This document shows positions 25,891 to 34,973 of a stretch of 64,000 nucleotides of DNA, in pieces (the stretch's first letter is position 1; every line of letters starts with the position of its first letter). The notes under the pieces are model-generated. The model saw only the letters and a list, made by a program, of their open reading frames with translations, did no database searches and had not been told where the DNA came from. The position numbers and the translations under genes were made by a program. The stretch covers positions 558,001-622,000 of the forward strand of contig CAKZGE010000003.1 in NCBI GenBank assembly GCA_936914845.1. Reading direction: 5' to 3'. The DNA comes from an uncultured Chloracidobacterium sp. Its GTDB lineage: Bacteria > Acidobacteriota > Blastocatellia > Pyrinomonadales > Pyrinomonadaceae.

Positions 25891-27912
25891 ATGGATCTTG
25901 TGACCAGGTTCGCATTCGCGGCGGCGGTTCTTTTGGTATTGGCGGCCGCAGCCGCCGCACAACAAACGAATCGATTTGACGGCTATGCCATTGAATTGAA
26001 CGCCGATAATTCGATCGCGTGTTCAATGCGGTTTGTGGCTGATGAAACTGCAAAAATGACGGTGCAGGTCTTTGAAGCAGGAACGGAAGGCCGCACACCG
26101 GCGGCGAACATTTCGCAATGCGGCGGCAGCCGCGTTTCGGGAAATAATGTAACGGCCAGCGGCGAAGACAAAAGTTTTTGTTTTCAAGGACCGGCAAAGG
26201 TTTATGAGGTAAAATTCAGCAACGGAAAAACGTGGCTTTGGCCGGCCGTTAGTTCGGAGACCGGTTTTTACAACGTAAAAGATTTTCGCCCGGTCAAACG
26301 CGGCACCGACGGTTCGCTGACCCCCGTTGAACCGGCCGATTACACAAGTACGATCAAGAACGCAATGGTCTATCTGGCGGCACGGCAGGGCGGCGTTCTG
26401 CGGTTTCCGGAAGGCGATTATGTCGTCGGGACCACCGATGGCAATACGAGAGATGCGTCATATGACGGGATCACAGTTCCCTCGGGGGTGACGATCGAAG
26501 GCGTTTCAGGTAATTTTTCGACACCGGCCACAAATTTGCCGAACAAACGCGGAGCGTCCCGCGTGCGGCTGAGGCACCCGGATCAAACCATTTTCCGGCT
26601 CGGTAATTGTACAAATTTCGTTACGATAAAGAACCTTGAGCTTTTGAGTAACGTCGCACTTTACGGCGAAGCCCGTCGCGAACAGAAAGGGACGGTCGGC
26701 ATCGAGGCCCGGGGCATTTGGCCGCTCAATCGAGCTGACGGGTGGAAAACGAATAACAGTTCGCTATTCATTCGTTTTGAGGGGCTTACCTTTCAGGAAT
26801 TTGAAACGGGCCTTAAGGTCCATAATGTCAATGGCGAAAAATGCGACCCGCAAAAGCAATTCTGTAACGGGTGGAATTTTGACTACATCAAGGTCGATCA
26901 AAGCTTTTTTATCAATAACGCTACCGGTATCTATATCGATACAGGCAATACCGATTGGAAAATAACCAATACGGTGTTCAACGGGTTGGCTTCTCGGGCA
27001 CCGGGTACGGGCATCTATGTTCGCCGCGGCGGCATGATGCTGGTCGAACAATCGTTCGGAGCCGGATATGACTACGGTTCGCTGATCGGCGGGCCCTTCA
27101 TCGATGTTTATTATCTCGGCGCTTTGACGGTGATAAATTCCGGTGCCGAACGCTCGCAGCTGAGTATGCGTTTTGCGGAAGGCGGCGGAGCTTCATCGAC
27201 GGTATTGACCATTGTCGGTAGTATTTTCAGTGACCCGATGGAGTTGAACGGCCGCATCAATCTGACCTCGACCGGCAACCTCTATACTGCACGGACATTT
27301 CGTGCCGGCCCGAATGTAAAAATAACATCGATGGGCGACAAGTTTTGCATGGATCCGCTGATCAATCCGGGCGGATGTTTGAACGACGCGGGCCGAACGG
27401 ACAACAACCCGAAATTCAACGATGGCCACATAATGTTTCAGACAGGCCGGATGCCCGAAGGCAAAGGAGCAGATGTGATCGGGCGCCAGCCGAACTTTTT
27501 CGGCTATGACGTTGAGGTGGCTGACGATAAGGCGCAAAGCAGTGAGCCGCTCGTTACTGCTCGCACGGCAAATGGCGACCGTACGATGCTCCGGTTAGGC
27601 AGCATGGGTAATAACTATGACCTTTCCCGAGACCGCAACACCGGGTTTTTGCGAATAACGGGCAGTCAGCCGAAGCCCAATAGCGGCATCGCGTTGAATG
27701 GCCCGATACAATTTGACCCGAACATAACTTTTAGCGATCTTGTTCGATATGCCCAGCACAATCAGACAGTCGGCCGCCCGGCGGTATCGGACGGCGCCTT
27801 TGTCTATTGTAAAGACTGCCGCAAGGACAACGCCGGTATCTGCACGCAGGGCCGGGCCGGAACCGACGGTGCTTTTGCGAAGAGGATCAATAGCCAGTGG
27901 CGGTGCGATTAG
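25891..27912 (+). CDS. Secreted right-handed beta-helix protein (pectate-lyase-like)
   Basis: 673 residues with a signal peptide (MDLVTRFAFAAAVLLVLAAAAAAQ). An N-terminal domain of about 100 residues precedes a pectate-lyase-superfamily helix. It opens AARQGGVLRFPEGDYVVG and continues with many Asn-rich rungs (FFINNATGIYIDTGNTDWKI). No catalytic residues could be assigned, so substrate (plant, algal or self polysaccharide) is unknown. AAAGGGGG lies about 13 bases before the ATG. A terminator follows. Confidence 0.8.
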   Translation: MDLVTRFAFAAAVLLVLAAAAAAQQTNRFDGYAIELNADNSIACSMRFVADETAKMTVQVFEAGTEGRTPAANISQCGGSRVSGNNVTASGEDKSFCFQGPAKVYEVKFSNGKTWLWPAVSSETGFYNVKDFRPVKRGTDGSLTPVEPADYTSTIKNAMVYLAARQGGVLRFPEGDYVVGTTDGNTRDASYDGITVPSGVTIEGVSGNFSTPATNLPNKRGASRVRLRHPDQTIFRLGNCTNFVTIKNLELLSNVALYGEARREQKGTVGIEARGIWPLNRADGWKTNNSSLFIRFEGLTFQEFETGLKVHNVNGEKCDPQKQFCNGWNFDYIKVDQSFFINNATGIYIDTGNTDWKITNTVFNGLASRAPGTGIYVRRGGMMLVEQSFGAGYDYGSLIGGPFIDVYYLGALTVINSGAERSQLSMRFAEGGGASSTVLTIVGSIFSDPMELNGRINLTSTGNLYTARTFRAGPNVKITSMGDKFCMDPLINPGGCLNDAGRTDNNPKFNDGHIMFQTGRMPEGKGADVIGRQPNFFGYDVEVADDKAQSSEPLVTARTANGDRTMLRLGSMGNNYDLSRDRNTGFLRITGSQPKPNSGIALNGPIQFDPNITFSDLVRYAQHNQTVGRPAVSDGAFVYCKDCRKDNAGICTQGRAGTDGAFAKRINSQWRCD

Positions 27913-27938
27913 GCCGCCGAGCGATCTATTTTTTTACG

Positions 27939-27965
27939 GCAGCGGGTATGACCGCTGCTTTTTTC
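27939..27965 (+). terminator. Rho-independent terminator after the beta-helix gene
   Basis: Perfect 7-base stem GCAGCGG / CCGCTGC, six-base loop and a run of six T. Confidence 0.85.
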
Positions 27966-28006
27966 ACTTAAAACATCGGAGAAGAGGCTTTTGGCCGTTA
28001 CCCTTG

Positions 28007-28035
28007 TTGGTAAATCGACGCAGTTACTTTATAAT
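28007..28035 (+). promoter_or_regulatory. Probable hppA promoter
   Basis: TTGGTA (28007-28012), 17-base spacer, TATAAT (28030-28035). It lies between the beta-helix terminator and the hppA start, leaving a leader of about 105 bases. Confidence 0.5.
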
Positions 28036-28148
28036 TACTGGTTTTGGAATTCACGCGGCTTTTGCCTAAGTTTGCAGCTCCAATATAAAAGAAGATCCGA
28101 TCGAATCGTGGTTTTGCCGTAACATGGCGAAATAAGAACAGAAACTAT

Positions 28149-30269
28149 ATGAACAGTTACGTAATTTATTTGGTCCCAACATTGGGAGTACTCGGATTGC
28201 TGGTAATGGTGATCAAATCTGCATGGGTCAGCAAACAAGACGCCGGCGACGAGAACATGAAGGAGCTGGCCGGTTATATTGCTGACGGCGCGATGGCGTT
28301 TTTGAAAGCCGAGTGGAAAGTGCTCAGCATTTTTGTGCTGTTGACGGCCGCTCTGCTGGCATATTCCGGTACGATCCATGAGGTTAACGGCAAGCAGATC
28401 CATTCAAGTTGGCTGATCTCGATCGCGTTCATCATCGGTGCGGTATTTTCGGCGACGGCCGGATACATCGGTATGAAGATCGCGACCAAGGCCAATGTCC
28501 GCACTACCCAGGCCGCCCGCACATCGCTGAAACAAGCGTTGAAAGTGTCGTTCACCGGCGGTACGGTCATGGGGCTTGGCGTTGCCGGGCTCGCAGTTTT
28601 GGGCCTCGGCGGCCTGTTCATCGCTTTTCTCGCAATTTTCGCGGGTCTCGGGGCTAACACCGTTAGGACGGCGATCGAGGTTCTCACAGGCTTCAGCTTA
28701 GGTGCCGAATCGATCGCTTTGTTCGCCCGCGTCGGCGGCGGTATCTACACCAAAGCCGCTGACGTCGGAGCCGATCTGGTCGGCAAGGTCGAGGCCGGCA
28801 TTCCTGAGGACGACGTTCGGAACCCCGCGACCATCGCCGATAACGTAGGCGACAACGTCGGAGATGTAGCCGGAATGGGCGCCGATCTGTTCGGTTCGTA
28901 TGTGGCGACTATCCTAGCGACCATGGTTCTCGGACAAGAGATCAGGGTAACGGATGCGTTCGGCGGCATGTCGCCGATCCTGTTGCCGATGGTCATTTGC
29001 GGTTTGGGCATCGTGTTTTCGATCGTCGGATTTATGTTCGTCAAGATCAACGATGAGAAGTCGAATGTCCAAAATGCTCTCAACATCGGCAATTGGGCTT
29101 CTATGATCTTGACCGTCGTTGCCTCGTATTTCATTGTTATGTGGATGCTGCCGGAAGGACAGATCACCTTGCGTTCGACAACATTTACGAAAAACGGTGT
29201 TTTCGGAGCGATCGTGGTCGGTACCATCGTAGGCGCGATCATGTCGATCGTCACCGAATACTACACGGCGATGGGCAAAAAGCCCGTCAATTCGATCATT
29301 CAGCAATCTGCTACGGGCCACGCGACCAACATCATCGGCGGTCTTTCGGTAGGAATGAAATCGACGGTCATACCGATATTGACGCTCGCCGGCGGCATTG
29401 TCGCTTCTTACTATTGCGCCGGCCTTTACGGTGTCGCGATCGCCGCGGCCGGAATGATGGCAACGACCGCAATGCAGCTTGCGATCGATGCATTCGGACC
29501 GATCGCCGACAACGCCGGCGGCATCGCCGAGATGTCACAGCTCCCGCCCGAAGTTCGCGAACGCACCGATAATCTCGATGCCGTCGGCAACACAACGGCC
29601 GCGACCGGCAAAGGTTTTGCAATCGCCTCCGCTGCTCTGACCTCTCTGGCTCTTTTTGCCGCTTTCGTCGGCATGGCAAATATCGATCGTATCGACATTT
29701 ACAAGGCAAATGTGCTGGCCGGACTGTTCGTCGGCGGAATGATCCCCTTTATTTTCTCGGCACTTTGTATCCAGGCCGTGGGCCGTGCCGCGATGGACAT
29801 GGTAAATGAAGTTCGCCGCCAGTTCCGGGAAATTCCGGGCATCATGGAATACAAGGCAAAACCGGAATATGACAAATGCGTCGCTATTTCGACACAAGCT
29901 TCGATCCGCGAAATGATGATGCCGGGTGCGATCGCTCTGGTCACACCGGTGATCGTCGGCTTCATCTTTGGCCCCGAGGTTCTCGGGGGACTGCTCGCGG
30001 GCGTTACCGTTTCGGGCGTGTTGATGGGCATTTTCCAATCGAACGCGGGCGGTGCCTGGGACAACGCCAAGAAATCGTTTGAAAAAGGTGTCGAGATCAA
30101 TGGCGAGATGGTTTACAAAGGGTCGGATGCGCACAAGGCTTCCGTAACCGGCGATACGGTCGGCGATCCGTTCAAAGATACGTCCGGCCCGTCGATGAAC
30201 ATCCTCATCAAGCTGATGTCGATCGTCTCGCTAGTCATCGCCCCGTACATCGCCGGCATCGGCGGGTAA
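28149..30269 (+). CDS. hppA: Membrane-bound ion-translocating pyrophosphatase
   Basis: 706 residues, highly hydrophobic with about 16 membrane segments. The pyrophosphate-binding stretch DVGADLVGKVE...DNVGDNVGDVAGMGADLFGSY (residues 206-257) is intact. It couples PPi hydrolysis to export of H+ or Na+. The segment GNTTAATGKGF has Ala and Gly where K+-independent enzymes have Lys and Thr, so it should be of the K+-dependent class. The pumped ion was not deduced. Flanked by a promoter and a terminator, it is probably monocistronic. Confidence 0.96.
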   Translation: MNSYVIYLVPTLGVLGLLVMVIKSAWVSKQDAGDENMKELAGYIADGAMAFLKAEWKVLSIFVLLTAALLAYSGTIHEVNGKQIHSSWLISIAFIIGAVFSATAGYIGMKIATKANVRTTQAARTSLKQALKVSFTGGTVMGLGVAGLAVLGLGGLFIAFLAIFAGLGANTVRTAIEVLTGFSLGAESIALFARVGGGIYTKAADVGADLVGKVEAGIPEDDVRNPATIADNVGDNVGDVAGMGADLFGSYVATILATMVLGQEIRVTDAFGGMSPILLPMVICGLGIVFSIVGFMFVKINDEKSNVQNALNIGNWASMILTVVASYFIVMWMLPEGQITLRSTTFTKNGVFGAIVVGTIVGAIMSIVTEYYTAMGKKPVNSIIQQSATGHATNIIGGLSVGMKSTVIPILTLAGGIVASYYCAGLYGVAIAAAGMMATTAMQLAIDAFGPIADNAGGIAEMSQLPPEVRERTDNLDAVGNTTAATGKGFAIASAALTSLALFAAFVGMANIDRIDIYKANVLAGLFVGGMIPFIFSALCIQAVGRAAMDMVNEVRRQFREIPGIMEYKAKPEYDKCVAISTQASIREMMMPGAIALVTPVIVGFIFGPEVLGGLLAGVTVSGVLMGIFQSNAGGAWDNAKKSFEKGVEINGEMVYKGSDAHKASVTGDTVGDPFKDTSGPSMNILIKLMSIVSLVIAPYIAGIGG

Positions 30270-30292
30270 TTGCCATTTCTTAGTTTTATTTC

Positions 30293-30322
30293 AAAGGCAC
30301 GGATCAATTTCGTGCCTTTTTT
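30293..30322 (+). terminator. Rho-independent terminator after hppA
   Basis: AAAGGCACG (30293-30301) and CGTGCCTTTT (from 30311) pair around a nine-base loop, with six T at the end. Confidence 0.85.
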
Positions 30323-30372
30323 GTGTAAATTCACTTTCCTGAAAACGATCCTCAAGGAATAATTGATTGCTG

Positions 30373-30519
30373 TGTCGATAAAATTCCAAAACATCGACAC
30401 AATATCTTGACATGTCGATTGAATCGACATACCATCGTGATATGTCGAAAAAAATAAAAAATGTCGACATATAATCTGCATATGTCGATTGAATCAATAT
30501 ACGAATTAAATGTGTCTAT
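30373..30519. promoter_or_regulatory. Phased array of TGTCGA boxes upstream of the fic gene
   Basis: TGTCGA or its complement starts at 30373, 30393 (reverse), 30413, 30423 (reverse), 30443, 30462, 30464 (reverse, overlapping, making TGTCGACA) and 30483, with a degenerate TGTCTAT at 30513. Spacings are close to 10, 20 or 30 bases, so all boxes would face one side of the helix. One pair forms the perfect ATGTCGAT-TGA-ATCGACAT (30412-30430). A TTGACA (30407-30412) and a TATAAT (30470-30475) lie inside. Most likely an autoregulatory operator for the Fic protein, whose C-terminus looks like a winged helix. Confidence 0.6.
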
Positions 30520-30540
30520 AAAATGAGGGAATATAAGCCT

Positions 30541-31644
30541 ATGTCTGACTGGGATCCTAAATTGCCCTACCAAGATCTTCCTGTTTTGCCTCCAAGAGCA
30601 GAAATTGATACAAAACCTATTTTAAAGAAATGCATTGAGTCAAGAGCCGCAATTGCCGAACTTAAACAGGTAGCAGAACTGATCCCTAATCCATCAATAC
30701 TCATAAATACACTGCCATTATTAGAGGCAAAAGCCAGTTCTGAAATAGAAAATATTGTTACCACCACCGACAAGCTTTTCGAACATTTAAGGAGTGACAG
30801 CAATGCAGATCCGGCAACCAAAGAAGCTCTGAGATACAGCACCGCATTGTTTCAAGGATATAAAGCACTGTCACAATACCCCCTAAGCACAAGGACGGCA
30901 GAAGAGATATGCTCCAAGATCAAAGGTGTTGATATGAGGGTAAGGAAAATACCCGGAACTGCACTGGGCAACGAATCGACCGGCGAGATCATTTATACAC
31001 CGCCAGAAGGGGAAACCAAGTTGCGAGAATTATTAGCCAATTGGGAAATCTTTTTACACAATGAAACAGAAATAGACCCATTAATAAGACTTGCGGTTGC
31101 TCATTATCAATTTGAAGCAATACATCCATTTACAGACGGAAACGGTAGAACAGGCAGGGTGATCAACAGCCTTTTTCTTATTGAGCAGGAACTGCTTACG
31201 CTTCCCGTACTTTACCTTAGCCGAAACATTCTAAAACATCGAGCCGAGTATAACAGACTTTTACTAGCAGTAACTCGCGATCAAGAATGGGAACCTTGGA
31301 TCATATTTATGCTGACTGCTATTCAAAACACCTCAAAATGGACGACAGCAAAGATTGCTGCAATACGTTCATTGGCCGCCAATGTTGCCGAATATGTTCG
31401 TATAGAACTTCCAAAGATATATAGTTATGAACTTGTGAACTTGATATTTGAATTGCCCTATTGTCGGATCAGTAATGTGGTGGAAAAGGATATAGCAAAA
31501 CGACAGACAGCTTCTCAATACTTAAGACAACTTGCTGATATTGGCGTTTTGGTCGAATATTCACCATCAAAGGAAAAGCTCTTTATTAATCAAAAATTAA
31601 TGAAATTGCTCTCAAATGAATCGAATGCGTTTGAACGGTTCTAA
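30541..31644 (+). CDS. Fic-family AMP-transferase (class II) with C-terminal winged helix
   Basis: 367 residues. The catalytic motif HPFTDGNGRTGR (near residue 195) is the full HxFx(D/E)GNGRxxR. An N-terminal inhibitory helix has SSEIEN (near 66), matching (S/T)xxxE(G/N), so it is class II, self-inhibited. The last 70 residues resemble a winged helix (RISNVVEKDIAKRQTASQYLRQL). Fic enzymes transfer AMP from ATP to protein hydroxyls; targets are unknown. The ATG at 30541 has GAGGG about ten bases upstream and fits the family start (WDPKLPYQDLPVLPP); the in-frame ATG at 30523 lacks a site. AT-richer than the neighbours, consistent with transfer. Confidence 0.92.
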   Translation: MSDWDPKLPYQDLPVLPPRAEIDTKPILKKCIESRAAIAELKQVAELIPNPSILINTLPLLEAKASSEIENIVTTTDKLFEHLRSDSNADPATKEALRYSTALFQGYKALSQYPLSTRTAEEICSKIKGVDMRVRKIPGTALGNESTGEIIYTPPEGETKLRELLANWEIFLHNETEIDPLIRLAVAHYQFEAIHPFTDGNGRTGRVINSLFLIEQELLTLPVLYLSRNILKHRAEYNRLLLAVTRDQEWEPWIIFMLTAIQNTSKWTTAKIAAIRSLAANVAEYVRIELPKIYSYELVNLIFELPYCRISNVVEKDIAKRQTASQYLRQLADIGVLVEYSPSKEKLFINQKLMKLLSNESNAFERF

Positions 31645-31697
31645 CGGAATTCTTCGGTCTCTTACATTAGACTATAAGCCCTATATATAAAATATAA

Positions 31698-32411
31698 ATG
31701 GTGAAAAAGCTTACAAATCTAAATAATGCAGACTGGTTTAAGGAACTTCTTACGCCCTTTGATCCATACAATGAAAACGGGAATTTGGTTTCTTGTTGCG
31801 TGCCGCCGATCTATGAATCTTACGGTAAGATATTTCATCGTATTGAGGAAGACCTCGCAATTGTTGACCGTTCATTAACTTGGAGCGAATCCACCAACGT
31901 AGATGACTTCGATACCAACTCGCGACAGCGTATTCGTTGGCGAGATCTTGCTGAGAGGCTTGGGCTTCGAATGCACCCCGAACTCAATGATGAAAGTTTC
32001 TTTCTTGGTAAAAGTTGGTATAGATATCTATTCGCACCTGATGCGGGAATACTGGACGAAGAAGATTGTCGTGAACTGGTTTCGACAATAAAAAGTTGCT
32101 GTAATACAGGGCCGTGCTATTTTTTATATGATCTTATGACAACAGAAAATTACGAGAGCGATCTGCTATTCGAGGGCTCACTAGACGATATATTTGAGGT
32201 TCGCAACATCGAAAAAGTCCGTGCTTCACCAACCGCCTGGTGGCCTGAAGACCGCCGCTGGTTTGTACATACAGATTATGACCTGACCTTTACATTAGTT
32301 GGCGGGTCAGAGCAATTAATTGATGCTCTAGTAGCGAGCAAGGTGGTCGAGTGTATTAAAGTAAACCCGGGTCATCGAATAGATTATCGGGCAGACAAGC
32401 TAAACTCTTAG
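31698..32411 (+). CDS. Hypothetical protein next to fic
   Basis: 237 residues, no signal peptide or membrane segment. Rich in Trp, Asp and Glu; a C-terminal region reads PTAWWPEDRRWFVHTDYDLTFTLVGG, then QLIDALVASKVVE. I do not recognise a named domain. It begins 53 bases after fic behind an AT-rich TATA-like stretch (CTATATATAAAATATAA), so it may have its own promoter. It shares fic's low GC, suggesting a common accessory insert. Role unknown. Confidence 0.7.
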   Translation: MVKKLTNLNNADWFKELLTPFDPYNENGNLVSCCVPPIYESYGKIFHRIEEDLAIVDRSLTWSESTNVDDFDTNSRQRIRWRDLAERLGLRMHPELNDESFFLGKSWYRYLFAPDAGILDEEDCRELVSTIKSCCNTGPCYFLYDLMTTENYESDLLFEGSLDDIFEVRNIEKVRASPTAWWPEDRRWFVHTDYDLTFTLVGGSEQLIDALVASKVVECIKVNPGHRIDYRADKLNS

Positions 32412-32566
32412 TTCTAAAGAGTGAGAAAAAAAGCGATAACTTTTTACTGTATGAGGCCGAAGCGATCTAGCAATTGTCAGAAACCTGTAGATTCTGCCGA
32501 AAGCGATCACACTTAACGTCATACAGATATATCTCACCGCTAAACCTCGCTTTAACGGAAGACATT

Positions 32567-34474
32567 TCAGCCTTCGTGGCGTTCGGCTAGTTCGGTCCAG
32601 CGGTCGAGGTCGGTTTCGAGTCGGGCGTTTAGGGTTTGCTGTTCGTTGAAAAGTTCGTTGACGCGTCCGGAGTCGCTGGCTGATGCGGCGAGTTCGGAAT
32701 CAATTTCGGGAAGACGTTTTTCGGTTTCGGCGATGCTCTTTTCGATCTCTTCGAATTCGCGAAGTTCTTTGAAGGAGAGTTTTTTCTTTTTCGGTTTATC
32801 CCAGTCGCTATCGCTCGCGGTTCTGACTTGAGAATCCCGGTCGCTATCGCTCACAGCGGTGACATTCGGGTCTTCTTCCCGAGCTTTTGCTTCGAGATAT
32901 GCGGAATAGTCACCGGCATATTCGCGGACGTTGCCGCCGTCTTCAAAACGAAAAATATTGTCGATCGTTCGATCAAGGAAATAGCGGTCGTGGCTGACGA
33001 CGATCAAAGCTCCGCCAAAATCATCAAGATATTGTTCAAGTGCGATGAGTGTTGAGATGTCGAGGTCGTTGGTCGGCTCGTCTAGCAACAGCACATTTGG
33101 CGACGCCATCAATATTCGCAATAGATAAAGCCGCCGCCTTTCGCCGCCCGACAGATTGCCGATAACGGCATATTGTTGAGCGGGCGTGAACAAAAAGCGT
33201 TCGAGCATTTTGCCGGCGGTTATTTGTACGCCTTCGTTGGTCGTGACGTATTCGGCAACGTCGCGGATGTAATCTATCACGCGCTGTTCGTCATTTAGCT
33301 CACGGCTTTCTTGGTCGTAATAGCCGATCTTGACGGTCGTGCCGATCTCTATATCACCGCTGTCAGGTTTGACCCGTTCGACGATCATATCAAGCAGCGT
33401 GGTCTTGCCACTTCCGTTGGCTCCGATGATGCCGATGCGGTCGTCGCGTTTTAGTAGATAGGTAAAATTATCGATCAACTTTCGATCGCCGTAAGATTTT
33501 GAAACACCATCAATTTCAACGACCTTTGAACCCAGACGCTTTGAGCCGATCGCAATATCGACCTCGCCTTTTTTCTGCTCTTTCGGGATCGCCATAAGAG
33601 CGTGGGCGGCTTCGATGCGATGTTTTGATTTCCGCGTACGTGCCTTTGCTCCGCGCCTCAGCCACGCTAGTTCTTTTTTGATAAGCTGTTCGCGTTTATG
33701 GCCTTCGACCTCGCGCAGAGCGTTTTGCTCAGCCTTTTTCTCAAGGTAATAAGCATAATTTCCGCTAAAACTTTGCACTGTTCCGCGATCGACCTCAAAG
33801 ATGCGATTTGTAACGCGGTCGAGAAAATAGCGGTCGTGGGTGACCAGCAGCAAGGCTCCGGTGTAACGGGCGAGGTAGGTTTCGAGCCATTCGATGGTAT
33901 CGGCGTCGAGGTGATTGGTCGGCTCGTCGAGGATAAGAATGTCGGGCTTAAATATAAGTTCGTGGGCAAGAGCGACACGTTTTCGCTGACCGCCGGAAAG
34001 CGTCCCCATTTGGGCATTTGTGTCGGTGATCTTAAGTTTTTGCAGAACCGCACGGGCGTTTGCCTCGATATCCCAGCCGCCGCTGATGTCGAGTTCGTGC
34101 TGCAGAGCGGACATTCGCTCAAGCGTCGCGTCATCGCTCTTTCCGTCTGCAACGTCGTGGCAAACGGCATCGTAATCGCGGATCGTCTGCATCACGCCGC
34201 TACCCGAAGCAAAGATCGTTTCGAGAACGGTCAGGTTTTCATCGTAAGGCGGATTTTGCGAAAGATAAGCAAGCGTTTTACCTTTGGCACGAACGACGCG
34301 GCCGCTGTCAGGCTCCTCGACGCCGGCGACCATCCGCAGCAGTGTCGTTTTGCCGCTGCCATTTGCTCCGATTATGCCGATCTTATCGCTGTCTTCAACT
34401 CCAAGCGTGACGTTCTCAAACAACGGCTTAAATCCGTAATTCTTTGAAATATTTTCAAGCGAGACGATATTCAT
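32567..34474 (-). CDS. ABC-F family ATPase (Uup-like)
   Basis: 635 residues with two ABC domains and no membrane part. Each has a P-loop (GANGSGKTTLL), a signature (LSGGQRKRVAL and LSGGERRRLYL) and Walker B (LILDEPTNHLDADT and LLLDEPTNDLDIST). The C-terminal 90 residues are a charged coiled coil as in Uup. ABC-F proteins act on ribosomes or, for Uup, on DNA-related processes. Between the second ABC domain and the coiled coil sits an Asp/Ser-rich insert (SDSDRDSQVRTASDSDWD) coded by two copies of a short DNA repeat. Confidence 0.94.
   Translation of the reverse strand: MNIVSLENISKNYGFKPLFENVTLGVEDSDKIGIIGANGSGKTTLLRMVAGVEEPDSGRVVRAKGKTLAYLSQNPPYDENLTVLETIFASGSGVMQTIRDYDAVCHDVADGKSDDATLERMSALQHELDISGGWDIEANARAVLQKLKITDTNAQMGTLSGGQRKRVALAHELIFKPDILILDEPTNHLDADTIEWLETYLARYTGALLLVTHDRYFLDRVTNRIFEVDRGTVQSFSGNYAYYLEKKAEQNALREVEGHKREQLIKKELAWLRRGAKARTRKSKHRIEAAHALMAIPKEQKKGEVDIAIGSKRLGSKVVEIDGVSKSYGDRKLIDNFTYLLKRDDRIGIIGANGSGKTTLLDMIVERVKPDSGDIEIGTTVKIGYYDQESRELNDEQRVIDYIRDVAEYVTTNEGVQITAGKMLERFLFTPAQQYAVIGNLSGGERRRLYLLRILMASPNVLLLDEPTNDLDISTLIALEQYLDDFGGALIVVSHDRYFLDRTIDNIFRFEDGGNVREYAGDYSAYLEAKAREEDPNVTAVSDSDRDSQVRTASDSDWDKPKKKKLSFKELREFEEIEKSIAETEKRLPEIDSELAASASDSGRVNELFNEQQTLNARLETDLDRWTELAERHEG
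32801..32860. repeat. Short repeat inserted in frame in the ABC-F gene
   Basis: GTCGCTATCGCTC recurs at 32804 and 32840, each followed by C(G/A)C(A)G(C)G-like bases and separated by TTCTGACTTGAGAATCCCG. It codes for the SDSD-containing linker. The unit looks like a small mobile or dispersed repeat that entered coding sequence without breaking the frame. Confidence 0.4.
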
Positions 34475-34562
34475 TGGCCTTTAACTGAACTTTTGTGCGG
34501 ATTTTTTGCGGCAACTGATCATTCCCTTCAATGAGCTACTGAGAGAATTTCGCCGGCATTTC

Positions 34563-34973
34563 TTACTTGTTATATTTTTCGGATATGGCGTTTTTAATGC
34601 TTAGGTAAAGGTCGTCGACAGCAGACAGAAGCTCTTCCCGGTCTAATTCTTCATCTCCAAGGTCCACTGCTTCATATCGATACTGCACAGCAAAAGAATT
34701 AAGATCTACAAGATTTTTCCACTCACTCGTTTCTTCGCCAAGATCAGATAACGCATTCAGGAGATTCATAATATCATGCGTTTTGGCATAGACTCCGCCC
34801 AAGCTGGAGATTCGCGCCTTAAGGAGCTTCTCCACCGCCTGTTGTGCGTGAAATCCAAACACTTCATCTGTGAAGAATGAACGGGCATTATCAAGCTCCA
34901 GCATACCTTGAAGCGCTTTGATATCTGACGCGGCCATTTCCATCATGCTGTATGCATGATCAAGCTCGTTCAT
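34563..34973 (-). CDS. HEPN-domain protein of an MNT-HEPN pair
   Basis: 136 residues, all-helical, with the PF05168-like core FHAQQAVEKLLKARISSLGGVYAKTHDIMNLLNAL. HEPN partners in these pairs are ribonuclease toxins or nucleotidyl-acceptor proteins. The strict R-x4-H nuclease motif is not evident; the conserved Lys and His are spaced differently, so RNase activity is uncertain. Its ATG overlaps the 3' end of the nucleotidyltransferase gene by 14 bases, indicating coupled translation. Confidence 0.8.
   Translation of the reverse strand: MNELDHAYSMMEMAASDIKALQGMLELDNARSFFTDEVFGFHAQQAVEKLLKARISSLGGVYAKTHDIMNLLNALSDLGEETSEWKNLVDLNSFAVQYRYEAVDLGDEELDREELLSAVDDLYLSIKNAISEKYNK

Noticed and set aside
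30373..30519. CRISPR-like repeat pattern upstream of fic
   Set aside because: Repeats are six to eight bases, mixed in orientation and not separated by unique spacers; no cas genes nearby. It fits an operator array.
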